Assembly: GCA_008012315.1 (NCBI GenBank)
Contig: SSEL01000037.1
Location: 1-64,000 of the forward strand
Reading direction: 5' to 3'
Origin: Rhodospirillaceae bacterium
Lineage (GTDB): Bacteria; Pseudomonadota; Alphaproteobacteria; Dongiales; Dongiaceae
DNA: 64,000 nucleotides
In this document: in pieces, positions 34,106 to 44,473 of the stretch
Numbering within the stretch: the first letter of the stretch is position 1
Layout of the letters: the number at the start of each line of letters is the position of its first letter
Program-made: the position numbers and the translations under genes
Notes under the pieces: model-generated
Seen by the model: the letters and a program-made list of their open reading frames with translations, nothing else
The model's database searches: none
What the model was told of the DNA's origin: nothing

Positions 34106-35446
34106 ATGACTATACGTGTACGTTTTGCACCGAGCCCGACCGGCCGGTTGCATGTCGGCAATATCTATATCGCGCTGAACAATTGGCTCTTCGCGAAAAA
34201 GCGGGGCGGCCAGTTCCAGCTCCGCCTGGACGATACCGATCTCGAACGTTCGACAGCCGAATTCGCCGCGGCGATCGAGACCGACCTCAAATGGCTGGGC
34301 CTTACCTGGGACAGCTTCGATCGCCAGACCGAGCGCCTCGCCCGTTACGACGCGGCGGTGGCAAAGCTGAAGGCGACCGGCCGGCTCTATCCCTGCTATG
34401 AAAGCGCCGAGGAATTGCAGCTGCGCCGCAAGGTTCAATTGCAGCAGGGCCGGCCGCCGATCTATGACCGCGCCGCCTTGAAGCTGACGGCGGAAGACCG
34501 TGCCAAGCTCGAAGCGCAGGGCGTCCAGCCCTATTGGCGCTTCAAGCTCGAAGGTCGCGAGGTGACCTGGAGCGACCTGGTGCGCGGGCCGCAGCATGTC
34601 GACGAGACCAGCCAGTCGGATCCGGTCCTGGTCCGCACCAACGGCACCTATCTCTACACCCTGACCTCGGTGGTCGACGATATCGATTTCGGCATCACCC
34701 ATATCATCCGCGGCAACGATCACGTGACCAATACCGGCACGCAGATCCAGATCTTCGAAGCCCTGGGGGCGGGGGCGCCCGACTTCGCCCATCTGCCGCT
34801 GCTGGTGGATGCGGCGGGCGAGGGGCTGTCGAAGCGCCTCGGCTCGCTCTCGATCGGCCAGTTGCGCGACGAAGGGCTGGAGCCGATGTCGATCAACAGC
34901 TATCTCGCCCATATCGGCACCGGCGATCCGGTGCGGCCGGCGGCGCGTCTCGAAGACCTGCTGGCGGATCACGATCTTTCAAAATTCGGCAAGACCTCGC
35001 CGCGTTTCGATCCGGCCGAGCTGGCGCATCTCAATGCCCGTCTGCTGCATGCCTTGCCCTATGACGAAGCGAAGCCGCATCTTGTTGCGCTCGGCCTCGG
35101 CGAGATCGATGCGGCAGTCTGGGAAGCGGCGCGTGCCAATGTGGAGAAGGTCGAGGATGTGAAGCTGTGGCATCAGGTCTGCCGTGGCAACGTGACGCCG
35201 GTCATCGCCGATGCCGGCTTTGCCGCCGCCGCCGCCGAGCTGCTGCCGGCCGAGCCCTGGGACGGCACGACCTGGAATGCCTGGGTCGATCAGGTGAAGA
35301 AGGCGACCGGCCGCAAGGGCAAGGATCTCTTCATGCCCTTGCGCCAGGCCCTGACGGCGTCGGATCATGGGCCGGAACTGAAAGTGCTGCTGCCGCTGAT
35401 CGGCCGCGACCGAGCCTTGCGCCGCCTGAAGGGCGAGACGGCCTGA
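34106..35446 (+). CDS. gltX: Glutamyl-tRNA synthetase
   Basis: A 446-residue class I synthetase. The HIGH-type motif is [12 protein letters not shown] at the N-terminus and the KMSKS-type motif is EGLSKRLGS (about residue 240). Zinc residues of the classical bacterial enzyme are not obvious. Alphaproteobacteria often carry two GluRS genes, one of which may prefer tRNA-Gln; the sequence alone does not say which this is. Translation must start from the repeat-derived GAGGGG. cysS follows after 25 bases. Confidence 0.93.
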   Translation: MTIRVRFAPSPTGRLHVGNIYIALNNWLFAKKRGGQFQLRLDDTDLERSTAEFAAAIETDLKWLGLTWDSFDRQTERLARYDAAVAKLKATGRLYPCYESAEELQLRRKVQLQQGRPPIYDRAALKLTAEDRAKLEAQGVQPYWRFKLEGREVTWSDLVRGPQHVDETSQSDPVLVRTNGTYLYTLTSVVDDIDFGITHIIRGNDHVTNTGTQIQIFEALGAGAPDFAHLPLLVDAAGEGLSKRLGSLSIGQLRDEGLEPMSINSYLAHIGTGDPVRPAARLEDLLADHDLSKFGKTSPRFDPAELAHLNARLLHALPYDEAKPHLVALGLGEIDAAVWEAARANVEKVEDVKLWHQVCRGNVTPVIADAGFAAAAAELLPAEPWDGTTWNAWVDQVKKATGRKGKDLFMPLRQALTASDHGPELKVLLPLIGRDRALRRLKGETA

Positions 35447-35471
35447 AGCAAATCGGGAAGAGGGACGACGG

Positions 35472-36860
35472 GTGACCATTCATCTTTACAACACGCTGAC
35501 GCGCGAACGTCAGGTCTTCGAGCCGATCGACCCCAAGAATGTCCGCATGTATGTCTGCGGCCCGACCGTCTATGACTTCGCCCATATCGGCAATGCCCGA
35601 CCCGTCGTTGCCTTCGACGTGCTCGCGCGGCTGCTGCGCCATGTCTATGGCAAGGCGCATGTCACCTATGTCCGCAACATCACCGATGTCGAGGACAAGA
35701 TCATGGATGCGGCGGCCAAGAGCGGCGAGACCATCGCCCAGGTGACGCAGCGCACCACCGAGGCCTTCCACCAGGATATGGGGGCACTGAACGCCCTGCC
35801 GCCGGACAAGGAGCCGCGGGCGACCGCCTATATCGCGCAGATGATTGCGCTGATCGAGACGCTGATCGCCAAGGGCCATGCCTATGCGGCGGAAGGCCAT
35901 GTGCTGTTCAACGTGCCCTCGATGCCTGACTACGGCCGGCTATCGGGCCGCAGCCAGGACGACATGATCGCCGGCGCCCGGGTCGAGGTGGCGCCCTATA
36001 AGAAATATGCCGGCGATTTCGTGCTCTGGAAGCCCAGCACGCCGGACCAGGTCGGCTGGGACAGCCCCTGGGGCCGCGGCCGTCCGGGCTGGCATATCGA
36101 ATGCTCGGCCATGGCGGGCGATCTCCTGGGTGATGTCTTCGATATCCATGGCGGCGGCATCGATCTCATCTTTCCGCATCATGAGAACGAGATCGCGCAG
36201 AGCCGCTGCGCCCATGGCACGACCCATCTCGCGCGCTATTGGCTGCATAACGGCTTCGTCCAGGTGAACGGCCAGAAGATGTCGAAATCGCTCGGCAACT
36301 TCGTCACCGTGCGGCAATTGCTGGAAGAGGGGCATCGCGGCGAGGCCATTCGTTTTGCGCTGCTCTCGGCGCAATACCGCCAGCCGATCGACATCACCCG
36401 CGAGGGCATCAAGGAAGCCAAGGCGATCCTCGACCGCTTCTATGGCGCCTTGCAGAAAGTCGCCGCGCTCAAGGTCGATCCGTCACCGACGGATCATCTG
36501 GTCGCGGCCTTGGCCGATGACCTCAACACACCGCTGGCGATCTCCGAATTGCATGAGCTGCTGAACCGCCTCAACAAGGCGAGCGACGACCAGGAGAAGA
36601 GCGCCATCAAGAGCGCCCTGCTGGGTGCCGGTGCGCTGCTCGGCCTGCTGCAGCAGGATCCCGCCGCCTGGCTGCAGGACACCGCCGGCCTCGATCAAAG
36701 TGGCCTGGATGCAGCAGCGATCGAAGCGGCGATTGCCGCCCGTCAGGCCGCGCGCAAGGCGAAGAATTTTGCCGAGGCCGACCGCATCCGCGACGACCTG
36801 CTCGCCAAGGGTGTCGTGCTGGAAGACGGGCCGCAGGGCACGACCTGGAAGCGGGCGTAA
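35472..36860 (+). CDS. cysS: Cysteinyl-tRNA synthetase
   Basis: A 462-residue class I synthetase. The catalytic zinc Cys and HIGH motif are in MYVCGPTVYDFAHIGNARP, a further zinc ligand Cys in WHIECSAMAGD, with FPHHENEIAQS, and the KMSKS motif is QKMSKSLGNFVTV. Start is GTG 35472, with AGGGA six bases upstream and 25 bases after gltX, so the two synthetase genes are likely cotranscribed. It converges with the FAD oxidoreductase gene, leaving only 5 bases between stops. Confidence 0.96.
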   Translation: MTIHLYNTLTRERQVFEPIDPKNVRMYVCGPTVYDFAHIGNARPVVAFDVLARLLRHVYGKAHVTYVRNITDVEDKIMDAAAKSGETIAQVTQRTTEAFHQDMGALNALPPDKEPRATAYIAQMIALIETLIAKGHAYAAEGHVLFNVPSMPDYGRLSGRSQDDMIAGARVEVAPYKKYAGDFVLWKPSTPDQVGWDSPWGRGRPGWHIECSAMAGDLLGDVFDIHGGGIDLIFPHHENEIAQSRCAHGTTHLARYWLHNGFVQVNGQKMSKSLGNFVTVRQLLEEGHRGEAIRFALLSAQYRQPIDITREGIKEAKAILDRFYGALQKVAALKVDPSPTDHLVAALADDLNTPLAISELHELLNRLNKASDDQEKSAIKSALLGAGALLGLLQQDPAAWLQDTAGLDQSGLDAAAIEAAIAARQAARKAKNFAEADRIRDDLLAKGVVLEDGPQGTTWKRA

Positions 36861-36865
36861 GCGCT

Positions 36866-37963
36866 TCAATACCCGCCGAGGATGCGCCCGACCTGATCGG
36901 CATCGGCCTTGCCGAGCAGGACTTCGGCCAGCATCTCGCCGGCCAGGGCGCCGAATTTGAAGCCATGGCCGGAACAGCCGCTATAGGCGATCAGCCGGCC
37001 GTCATGGTGCAGTTGGAAGCGATCCTCCGGCGCGACGGTGTAGAAGCAGGTCTTGAGATAAAGCTGCCGGTATTGCCCGATCTCGCTGAGATCGCCGCGC
37101 AGGTAGTCGAGGATCGTCTGGGCCTCGTCGAAATCCAATGACATGTCCTTGTCGGGATCGCCCAGGCGGCGATGCGCCGGCACGGCGATCTTGAGATCGC
37201 AGCCATTGACCGGCGGCAGGGCATAGGCGCCGCTGGCGCCGCCGAAATCGACGATCACCGGCGATTGCCGCCAGGCCGCTTCCCATTGCGATGGCGGCGT
37301 CAGATAAAGCACCGCCTGGCGATAGGTGGTCACCTTGCGCGCCAGCGCCGGCACGATATTGCCGATCCAGGCGCCGCCGGCGACCAGGATCCGGTCGCCC
37401 TTGAAGGTCTCGCCGCTTTCGGTGATGACCCGTCCGCTCTCGGCCTCGATCTCGACCACCCGGTGCTTCGGCAGCAGGTCGACGGCGTTCTGACGCAGGT
37501 TGCGGGCAAGGTCGGTGCAGATGCGATCGGCGAACAGCACGCCGCCGCCCGGGGTGAAGATCCCCGTCGCGTGATCCGGCAAAGAAAGCTGCGGCAGGCG
37601 CCCCTGCAGATCGCTTCGGCTCAGTTTTTCATAGGCGACGCCGATGCGCTCCAGCGCGCCGCGGCTGCGGTCGCTCCAATCCCCGTCTTTGGTGCTGATC
37701 GCCAGCACGCCGGTTTCGCTGAACTGGGCCCGGCCGAGACGCCGCCACAGCCGGTTCCAGGCGGCGAGCGCCTGCTCCACCAACTGCCCATAGGCGTCCG
37801 AATCCGGATAGAAGTGGCGGATGATGCGATGCTGGTCGAAGGAAGCGGCCCGGTTGTGCGGGATTTCGCCTTGCTCGATCAGCGTCACATTGGCGCCGTG
37901 ATGGGCGAGATTGAAAGCCGTGCTGAGACCCGTGATGCCGGCGCCGATAACAATGATGTTCAT
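36866..37963 (-). CDS. FAD-dependent amine oxidoreductase (sarcosine oxidase/SolA-like)
   Basis: A 365-residue flavoprotein of the DAO/monomeric sarcosine oxidase group. It starts MNIIVIGAGITGLSTAFNLA (FAD-binding fold) and has the C-terminal family sequence YSGCSGHGFKFG, where the Cys is the usual site of covalent FAD attachment. The substrate is not determined; N-methyl amino acids are typical for the family. The start at 37963 lies 14 bases after the LysE-type gene, with which it probably forms an operon. An open frame extending further upstream reads through the neighbour and is not real. Confidence 0.88.
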   Translation of the reverse strand: MNIIVIGAGITGLSTAFNLAHHGANVTLIEQGEIPHNRAASFDQHRIIRHFYPDSDAYGQLVEQALAAWNRLWRRLGRAQFSETGVLAISTKDGDWSDRSRGALERIGVAYEKLSRSDLQGRLPQLSLPDHATGIFTPGGGVLFADRICTDLARNLRQNAVDLLPKHRVVEIEAESGRVITESGETFKGDRILVAGGAWIGNIVPALARKVTTYRQAVLYLTPPSQWEAAWRQSPVIVDFGGASGAYALPPVNGCDLKIAVPAHRRLGDPDKDMSLDFDEAQTILDYLRGDLSEIGQYRQLYLKTCFYTVAPEDRFQLHHDGRLIAYSGCSGHGFKFGALAGEMLAEVLLGKADADQVGRILGGY

Positions 37964-37977
37964 CGCGCGACGTCTCC

Positions 37978-38625
37978 TCAGCGACGCTCGGCGAAGGCCA
38001 GGCGCAAGGCGAGGCCGACGAAGATTACCGAGGTGAACCGGTTCAGCCATCGCCCGAGGCGGTTGCTGTTGCCGGACAGGCGTTGCTTGAGCAGCCGGGC
38101 CGTGGTGCTGGCCGAGGCGGCAACCACGCAGTTCACCAGCGTGCCGCCGAAATTGAAGATCAGGCCGAGCAGCAGGATCTGCGAGATCGCCGAACCGCGA
38201 TGGGGATCGACGAATTGCGGCAGGAAGGCCAGGATGAACAGCGCGACCTTGGGGTTGAAAAGATTGGTCAGCAGCCCTTCGCCGAACACCCGCAGCAGCG
38301 GGATGCGGGGGAGCACGCTGCCGGCCGCCGGCGCCACAACCGGGCTGCGCCACGCTTTCCAGGCCAGATAGAGCAGATAGCCGGCGCCGAGGATCTTGAT
38401 CAGCAGAAAGGCGGTGGCGGATTGCTGCAGCAGGGCGGCGACGCCCAAAGCGGCCAGCAGGCTGTGGACGAAGCTGCCGGCGGCGATACCGAAACTGGCG
38501 GCGATGCCGGCGCCACGTCCCTGGGTTGCAGCGCGGGCAATGACATAAGTCATATCGGCGCCGGGCGTCAGGTTGAGCGCCAGGCAAGCCAGGATGAAGG
38601 GCCAGAGTTGCGCCGGATCAAGCAT
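37978..38625 (-). CDS. LysE-family amino-acid/metabolite exporter
   Basis: A 215-residue membrane protein with about six spans. It begins LWPFILACLALNLTPGADMTYVIARAA, the RhtB/LysE hallmark LxPGP-like region near residue 20, and has NLFNPKVALFILAFLPQF (NPK motif). Members export amino acids, homoserine or other small molecules; the substrate here is unknown. Pairing with the amine oxidase suggests a shared amine or N-methyl amino-acid substrate, as an inference only. It is divergent from cimA. Confidence 0.9.
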   Translation of the reverse strand: MLDPAQLWPFILACLALNLTPGADMTYVIARAATQGRGAGIAASFGIAAGSFVHSLLAALGVAALLQQSATAFLLIKILGAGYLLYLAWKAWRSPVVAPAAGSVLPRIPLLRVFGEGLLTNLFNPKVALFILAFLPQFVDPHRGSAISQILLLGLIFNFGGTLVNCVVAASASTTARLLKQRLSGNSNRLGRWLNRFTSVIFVGLALRLAFAERR

Positions 38626-38766
38626 TTGGACGTATTTCTCCACTGCAATGACATGCTGGCTGCCATGCACGCGCCGCTTTCCCTCTCCGGCCGGTTTCCT
38701 TGGCCCCGCAGCTTGGTTGACCTCGCCGGGTCGATATGGTGAAACCTGGGGCCAGAGGAAGAAATC

Positions 38767-40359
38767 ATGTCTGACGACAAACGCGTATATCTGTTCGATA
38801 CCACCTTGCGCGACGGGGCGCAAACCCAGGGGGTTGATTTCAGCGTGGGCGACAAAATGGCGATCGCCCAGGCGCTGGACAAGCTGGGGGTCGATTACGT
38901 CGAGGGCGGCTGGCCCGGCGCAAACCCCACCGACGATGCCCTGTTCAACGCGCCGCCGGAATTGAAGTACGCCACTTTCACCGCTTTCGGCATGACCCGC
39001 CGGCCCGGCCGCAGCGCCGCCAACGATCCCGGTCTCAGCGCCCTCATCCAGGCGAAGGCGCCGGCGGTTTGCATGGTGGGCAAGTCCTGGGATTTCCAGG
39101 TCGATGTCGCGCTCGGCATTCCGCGCAGCGAGAATATCGACATGATCGCCGAGAGCGTTGCCCATGCCAAGGAACGCAAATCCGAGGTGATGCTCGATGC
39201 CGAGCATTTCTTCGACGGCTACAAGGCCAATCGGCAATATGCGCTGGATTGCATCCTCGCCGCCTATAAGAACGGCGCGCGCTGGGTCGTGCTCTGCGAC
39301 ACCAATGGCGGCACGCTGCCGCACGAGGTCGAGCGCATCGTCGGCGAGGTCGTCCATCACGTGCCGGGCAGCCATCTCGGCATTCATTGCCATAATGATA
39401 CAGAGAATGCCGTCGCCAATTCGCTGGCCGGCATCCGCGCCGGCATCCGCCAGGTGCAGGGCACATTGAACGGCCTCGGCGAACGCTGTGGCAATGCCAA
39501 TCTGATCTCGCTCATTCCCTCGCTGATGCTGAAGACCGATTTCAAGCTCGGCATCGGCGATGCGGGTCTGGCGCAGCTCACGCATATTTCCCGTCAGCTG
39601 GATGAGCGGCTCAACCGCGCGCCCAATCGTGGCGCTGCCTATGTCGGTGATTCAGCTTTCGCCCATAAAGGCGGATTGCATGTCTCGGCGGTCGAAAAGG
39701 ACCCGCGCACCTACGAGCATATCGAGCCGGGCCTGGTCGGCAACCGCCGCCACATCGTCGTCTCCGACCAATCCGGCCGGGCCAATATCATGGCGCGCTT
39801 CCGTGAGATCGGACTGGCCATCGATGCCCATGACCCGAAGGTCTCGACCCTGGTTGAACGGGTCAAGGTGCGGGAATTCGACGGCTATGCCTATGACGGC
39901 GCGGAAGCCAGTTTCGAATTGCTGGCGCGCCGGGCCCTCGGCCATGTGCCGGATTACTTCCGCCTCAGTCGATTCAGGGTGATGGATGAGCGGCGCTGGA
40001 ATGCGCGCAACGACTTGGTGACGGAATCCGAAGCCACCGTCACGGTCGAGGTGAATGGCAACGAGACGATGACCGTGGCGACCGGCAACGGGCCGGTCAA
40101 TGCGCTCGACACGGCCTTGCGCAAGGCACTGGTGCCGCTTTATCCGGTGCTCGATGATATGCGCCTGGTCGATTTCAAGGTGCGCATCCTGACGCCGCAG
40201 GACGGCACCGAAGCGATCACCCGGGTGATGATCGAAAGCGCCGATGCCAGCGGCGAGCGCTGGACCACGGTCGGTGTCAGCGGCAATATCATCGATGCTT
40301 CCTATGAGGCGTTGAACGATGCCATCACCTGGAAGCTGCTGAAGGCGAGCGCCAATTGA
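38767..40359 (+). CDS. cimA: (R)-citramalate synthase
   Basis: A 530-residue LeuA-superfamily condensing enzyme. The CimA hallmark start is LFDTTLRDGAQTQGVDFSVGDK; the metal-site HCHNDTENAVANS, LVNGLGERCGNANL-type loop (LNGLGERCGNANL) and C-terminal regulatory dimer domain (about 395-530) are present. Citramalate synthase makes citramalate from pyruvate and acetyl-CoA, an isoleucine route that bypasses threonine. It overlaps the TrmJ-like gene by 4 bases. Confidence 0.92.
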   Translation: MSDDKRVYLFDTTLRDGAQTQGVDFSVGDKMAIAQALDKLGVDYVEGGWPGANPTDDALFNAPPELKYATFTAFGMTRRPGRSAANDPGLSALIQAKAPAVCMVGKSWDFQVDVALGIPRSENIDMIAESVAHAKERKSEVMLDAEHFFDGYKANRQYALDCILAAYKNGARWVVLCDTNGGTLPHEVERIVGEVVHHVPGSHLGIHCHNDTENAVANSLAGIRAGIRQVQGTLNGLGERCGNANLISLIPSLMLKTDFKLGIGDAGLAQLTHISRQLDERLNRAPNRGAAYVGDSAFAHKGGLHVSAVEKDPRTYEHIEPGLVGNRRHIVVSDQSGRANIMARFREIGLAIDAHDPKVSTLVERVKVREFDGYAYDGAEASFELLARRALGHVPDYFRLSRFRVMDERRWNARNDLVTESEATVTVEVNGNETMTVATGNGPVNALDTALRKALVPLYPVLDDMRLVDFKVRILTPQDGTEAITRVMIESADASGERWTTVGVSGNIIDASYEALNDAITWKLLKASAN

Positions 40360-41171
40360 CCTCCGAGGAAGCTGCCGCATCAGGGGCCGTCCCACCCTCG
40401 ATCGTCCCGCCGTCGATCGTCCTGCCGGCAATCATTCTGGTGACGCCGCAGATGGGCGAGAATATCGGCGCGGCGGCGCGCGCCATGCTGAATTGCGGCT
40501 TGAGCGACCTGCGCCTGGTGGCGCCGCGCGACGGCTGGCCGAATATCAAGGCGGAGCGCGCGGCGGTCGGCGCCCTGGAGATCATGCCGCCGGTGAAGGT
40601 CTTCGACACCACGGCCGAGGCGATCGCCGATCTCACCCATGTCTATGCCACGACCGCCCGCGACCGGCGCATGGTGAAGCCGATCGTCACCGCCCGCCAT
40701 GCGGCCCGGGAAGCGCGTGCCACGACGGCGAGCGGTGGTCGTGTCGGTTTCCTGTTCGGGCCGGAGCGGACCGGCTTGCTGAACGACGATCTCAGTCTGG
40801 CCGATACGCTGCTGACGGTGCCGCTCAATCCCGACTTCACTTCGCTCAATCTCGGCCAGGCGGTGCTGCTGGTCGGCTATGAATGGTATCAGTCGGGCGA
40901 CGAGACGCCGGGTTCGGTGCTGGAGATGAACGGCTCACTGCCGGCCAGCAAGGATCAACTGGTGAATTTCTTCACCCATTTCGAACGCGAGCTCGATGCC
41001 TGCGGCTTCCTCCGCAACGAGGAAGCACGTCCTAACATGGTGCGCAACCTGCGCAATATGTGGCAGCGCGCCAACCTGACCGAGCAGGAAATCAGGACGC
41101 TGCATGGCGTGGTGAAGGAATTGGCGACCCTGCGCCAGGCCCGTAAATCCGCCAGCGAATCCGGGAAATAG
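40356..41171 (+). CDS. trmJ: TrmJ-like tRNA/rRNA methyltransferase (SPOUT family)
   Basis: A 271-residue SpoU-type methyltransferase. Motif 1 is TPQMGENIGAAARAMLNCG, motif 2 is FLFGPERTGLLNDDL and motif 3 is LNPDFTSLNLGQAVLLVGYE; the last two form the AdoMet-binding knot. Closest is TrmJ, which 2'-O-methylates position 32 of tRNAs. The start is most likely TTG 40356, overlapping the cimA stop (TTGA), because no ATG or GTG precedes motif 1. The N-terminus contains a repeated PPSIV. Confidence 0.88.
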   Translation: MTSEEAAASGAVPPSIVPPSIVLPAIILVTPQMGENIGAAARAMLNCGLSDLRLVAPRDGWPNIKAERAAVGALEIMPPVKVFDTTAEAIADLTHVYATTARDRRMVKPIVTARHAAREARATTASGGRVGFLFGPERTGLLNDDLSLADTLLTVPLNPDFTSLNLGQAVLLVGYEWYQSGDETPGSVLEMNGSLPASKDQLVNFFTHFERELDACGFLRNEEARPNMVRNLRNMWQRANLTEQEIRTLHGVVKELATLRQARKSASESGK

Positions 41172-41242
41172 ACCCTCGGGCATTCGTCCGCCGCCAGCCT
41201 TATCATCACTTTTTAATGTATGCGCGCGACCGTTGCACGCGA

Positions 41243-41272
41243 TTGACAGCCTCGCGCGGTTTTGCCCAAATT
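41243..41272 (+). promoter_or_regulatory. Candidate promoter of the sugar ABC operon
   Basis: TTGACA (41243-41248) is a perfect -35 box; CAAATT (41267-41272) at 18-base spacing is a weak -10. It is 50 bases before the start of the sugar-binding-protein gene, in the 150-base gap after the TrmJ-like gene. Confidence 0.35.
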
Positions 41273-41321
41273 CTAGGAATGTCATCGCAGGAAGAATGAC
41301 GTTTCATGGGAGGCGGGCAAA

Positions 41322-42368
41322 ATGAATTTAAAGAAATTTGCCTTTCTTGGTTTCGGTGCTGCGGTTTATCTGCTGACGCAACAAGCGGCCCTGGCGGCCG
41401 ATGTCGTGGTCGGTGTCTCCTGGTCGAATTTTGAGGAAGAACGCTGGAAGCGCGACGAGGCCGCCATCAAATCGGCGCTCGAAGCTGCCGGCGCGAAATA
41501 CATCAGCGCCGACGCCCAGGCTTCCAATGAGAAACAATTGTCGGATGTCGAAAACCTCATCACCAAGGGTGCCAATGCCCTGATCATCCTGGCCTGGGAT
41601 GCCGATGCCATTCTGCCGGCGGTGCAGAAGGCCAAGGCCGAGGGCATTCCGGTCATCGCTTATGACCGCCTGATCCAGGATCCGAGCGTGTTCTACCTCA
41701 GCTTTGACAATGTCGAAGTCGGCCGCATGCAGGCGCGTGCGGTAGAGAAGCTGAAGCCCGAGGGGAATTACGTTTTCATCAAGGGTGCTGCAACCGATCC
41801 CAATGCCGATTTCCTGCATCAGGGCCAGCTCGAGGTCCTGCAACCGGCGATCGACAGCGGCAAGATCAAAGTGGTGGGCGAGCAATATACCGAAGGCTGG
41901 GCGCCCGAGGTCGCGCAGCGCAACATGGAGCAGATTCTTACCAAGAACAACAACAAGGTCGATGCCGTGGTCGCTGCGAATGACGGGACGGCCGGCGGTG
42001 CTGCCGCGGCGCTGGCGGCGCAGAATCTGGTCGGCATTCCGCTTTCCGGCCAGGACGGCGATATTGCCGCGCTCAACCGCATCGCCCGGGGCGAACAAAC
42101 GGTTTCGGTCTATAAGGATGCCCGCGAGCTTGGCAAGACTGCCGCCGAAATCGCGCTGGCCCTGGCCAAGGGAACCAAGCCGGACGATATCCCCGATGCC
42201 GTCGCGTGGGATAAGGGGCCGAAAAAGATCTCCATCGAATCGAAGTTCCTGACGCCGATCCCGGTCACGCGCGACAATCTCAATCTGGTGATCGAGAGCG
42301 GCTGGGCGACCAAGGAGCAGGTCTGCGCCTCGGTCGATGCGGCCAAGGCGCCGGCCGCTTGCCAATAA
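41322..42368 (+). CDS. Sugar ABC transporter periplasmic binding protein (XylF-like)
   Basis: A 348-residue periplasmic binding protein with a Sec signal ([29 protein letters not shown]). It belongs to the XylF/RbsB family: [52 protein letters not shown] and [15 protein letters not shown]. The Asp in DGTAGG and Asn/Asp of the sugar pocket look intact. The closest family sequence is D-xylose-binding XylF, but the actual sugar cannot be named from sequence alone. First gene of the operon with the permease and ATPase. Confidence 0.88.
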   Translation: MNLKKFAFLGFGAAVYLLTQQAALAADVVVGVSWSNFEEERWKRDEAAIKSALEAAGAKYISADAQASNEKQLSDVENLITKGANALIILAWDADAILPAVQKAKAEGIPVIAYDRLIQDPSVFYLSFDNVEVGRMQARAVEKLKPEGNYVFIKGAATDPNADFLHQGQLEVLQPAIDSGKIKVVGEQYTEGWAPEVAQRNMEQILTKNNNKVDAVVAANDGTAGGAAAALAAQNLVGIPLSGQDGDIAALNRIARGEQTVSVYKDARELGKTAAEIALALAKGTKPDDIPDAVAWDKGPKKISIESKFLTPIPVTRDNLNLVIESGWATKEQVCASVDAAKAPAACQ

Positions 42369-42428
42369 GGTTCGGTTGCCTGTCGTGATCGCCGCTCGGG
42401 ATGGCGCGCGTCATAATGCCGAGCATTC

Positions 42429-43682
42429 ATGAAATGGGCGGTCATGAAACGGGGGACCATGCGGCATCTGTTACGTAACCTCGGCATCGATCCGCGATTC
42501 AGTTCGATGGTGCTGGCGCTGGTCGTCATCTGGCTGTGCCTGCAATTCCTGACCGACGGCATCTTTCTGACGCCGCGCAATCTCTACAATCTCTCCATCC
42601 AGACCTGCGTCACGGCGGTCATGGCCTGCGGCATGGTCTTCGTCATCGTCGCCCGCCAGATCGATCTCTCGGTGGGATCGCTGCTCGCCTTTACCGGCAT
42701 GGTGCTGGCTTTCGTCCAGGTCCACGTCTTCGCCGCGGGGCAGGCTCTGGCGGACAGCGATCTTGGCTGGATCATCAGCATTCTCGCCGGCATCGCCGTC
42801 GGCGTCGCGGCCGGCATCTTTCAAGGCATCTGGGTGGCGCTGGCGGGTATTCCGGCTTTCGTCGTGACGCTCGCCGGCTATCTGATGTTTCGCGGCGCGG
42901 CGTTCCTGGTCACCGACGGCCAGACGATTTCGCCCTTGCAGCCGACCTATGAGCGGATCGGTGGCGGGCTGGGCGGCTCGATCGGGCCGACGGCCAGCAG
43001 CGTGCTGGGTATCCTGGCTGCTTTGTGGCTGGTCTTTCATGTCTGGCATACGCGCCGCCAGCGGCGGCGTTATGGCGCGCTGCAGGCGCCGATCTGGGTC
43101 GATGTCTTGAAGGTGATCGCCGGCAGCATGGTGATCGCCGCTTTCGTCTATATGATGAATGCCTATCCCGATCCCAGCAGCCGCGATGCCGAAGGCAATC
43201 GGATCGGCAAGGGGATCGGCATCCCTGTGCTGATCCTTCTCGGCGTCATGATCGTTCTGACCTTCATCGCCACCCGCACGCGTTTCGGCCGCTATGTCTT
43301 TGCCTATGGCGGCAATCCCGAAGCTGCGCTGCTCTCCGGCATCAATACGAAAAGACTGCTGATCGCGATCTTCGCTTTGATGGGGACGCTCAGCGCCGTC
43401 GCCGCCGTGATCACCACGGCGCGGCTCAATGCCGGCGCCAATTCCATGGGCACCTTGCAGGAGCTCTATGTCATCGCCGCGACCGTGATCGGCGGCACGT
43501 CACTTGCCGGTGGCCTGGGATCGATCCCGGGTGCCGTGATCGGCGCGCTGATCATTCAGAGCCTGGATAACGGCATGGTGCTGCTCGATGTGCCGAGCGC
43601 GCAGCGGCAAATTCTCATCGGCCTCATCCTGATCGGCGCCGTCTGGTTCGACACGGCCTATAACAAGAGGGCCGGCCGATGA
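42429..43682 (+). CDS. Sugar ABC transporter permease (XylH-like)
   Basis: A 417-residue inner-membrane permease of the ribose/xylose family with about ten spans and the long form typical of XylH. Landmarks are [25 protein letters not shown] and [32 protein letters not shown] 42429 is likely; ATG 42444 or 42459 are alternatives. It overlaps the ATPase gene by 4 bases (ATGA). Confidence 0.9.
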   Translation: MKWAVMKRGTMRHLLRNLGIDPRFSSMVLALVVIWLCLQFLTDGIFLTPRNLYNLSIQTCVTAVMACGMVFVIVARQIDLSVGSLLAFTGMVLAFVQVHVFAAGQALADSDLGWIISILAGIAVGVAAGIFQGIWVALAGIPAFVVTLAGYLMFRGAAFLVTDGQTISPLQPTYERIGGGLGGSIGPTASSVLGILAALWLVFHVWHTRRQRRRYGALQAPIWVDVLKVIAGSMVIAAFVYMMNAYPDPSSRDAEGNRIGKGIGIPVLILLGVMIVLTFIATRTRFGRYVFAYGGNPEAALLSGINTKRLLIAIFALMGTLSAVAAVITTARLNAGANSMGTLQELYVIAATVIGGTSLAGGLGSIPGAVIGALIIQSLDNGMVLLDVPSAQRQILIGLILIGAVWFDTAYNKRAGR

Positions 43683-44473
43683 CGGACGCCACGCCCCTGA
43701 TTGAGGTACCCCCGATCGAGGCACCGCTGATCGAGATGCGTGGCGTGTCGAAACGCTTCGGCGGCATCCATGCCGTCAACGACATGTCCTGCGACCTCTA
43801 TCCCGGCGAGGTCGTTGGATTGCTGGGCCATAACGGCGCCGGCAAATCCACGCTGATCAAAGTTCTCGCCGGGGTCTATCCGCCGGATGAGGGTGAAATC
43901 CGCGTCAATGGCGCGCCGGTCGATCTGCGCAATCCGCGTGAGTCGCGCGCCGCCGGCATCGAGACCATTCACCAGACATTGGCGTTGGCGGATAATATCG
44001 ATGCGCCGGGTAATCTGTTCCTCGGCCGTGAATTGCTGACGCCGTTCGGTACATTGGACAGTCATCGCATGGAGCATGAGGCACGCAAGATCATCCAGCG
44101 CCTCAATCCCAATTTCACCGAGATCCTGAAGCCGGTCCGCGCCATGTCGGGCGGCCAGCGCCAGACCGTGGCGATTGCCCGGGCGCTCTATTTTAACGCC
44201 CGCATCCTGATCATGGACGAGCCCTGCGCCGCCTTGGGGCCGGCCGAGACCCGCATGGTGATGGAAACGATCCTGGCCTTGAAGAAGGAAGGCATCGGCA
44301 TCTTTCTGATCAGCCACGACATGCATGACGTCTTCGAGGTGGCCGACCGCGTCACCGTGATGAAGAACGGCAAGCTGGTCGGCACCGAGCGGGTCGCTGA
44401 CATCACGCCCGATGACGTGCTCGGCATGATCATCCTTGGCAAGAAGCCCGGCGGCAACGGCGCAGTGGTTTAA
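43679..44473 (+). CDS. Sugar ABC transporter ATPase, single ABC domain (FrcA-like)
   Basis: A 264-residue ATPase: Walker [10 protein letters not shown], signature [15 protein letters not shown], Walker [12 protein letters not shown] and switch His in LISHDMHDV. XylG and RbsA usually carry two fused ABC domains (about 500 residues); this protein has only one and would act as a homodimer, as FrcA does for fructose. It completes the importer. Its TAA overlaps the stop of the convergent TetR gene (44470-44473). Confidence 0.9.
   Translation: MTDATPLIEVPPIEAPLIEMRGVSKRFGGIHAVNDMSCDLYPGEVVGLLGHNGAGKSTLIKVLAGVYPPDEGEIRVNGAPVDLRNPRESRAAGIETIHQTLALADNIDAPGNLFLGRELLTPFGTLDSHRMEHEARKIIQRLNPNFTEILKPVRAMSGGQRQTVAIARALYFNARILIMDEPCAALGPAETRMVMETILALKKEGIGIFLISHDMHDVFEVADRVTVMKNGKLVGTERVADITPDDVLGMIILGKKPGGNGAVV

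Noticed and set aside
37964-38587. In-frame extension that fuses the FAD oxidoreductase to upstream sequence
   Set aside because: It runs through the LysE-type gene in another frame; the real flavoprotein starts MNIIVIGAGITGL at 37963.
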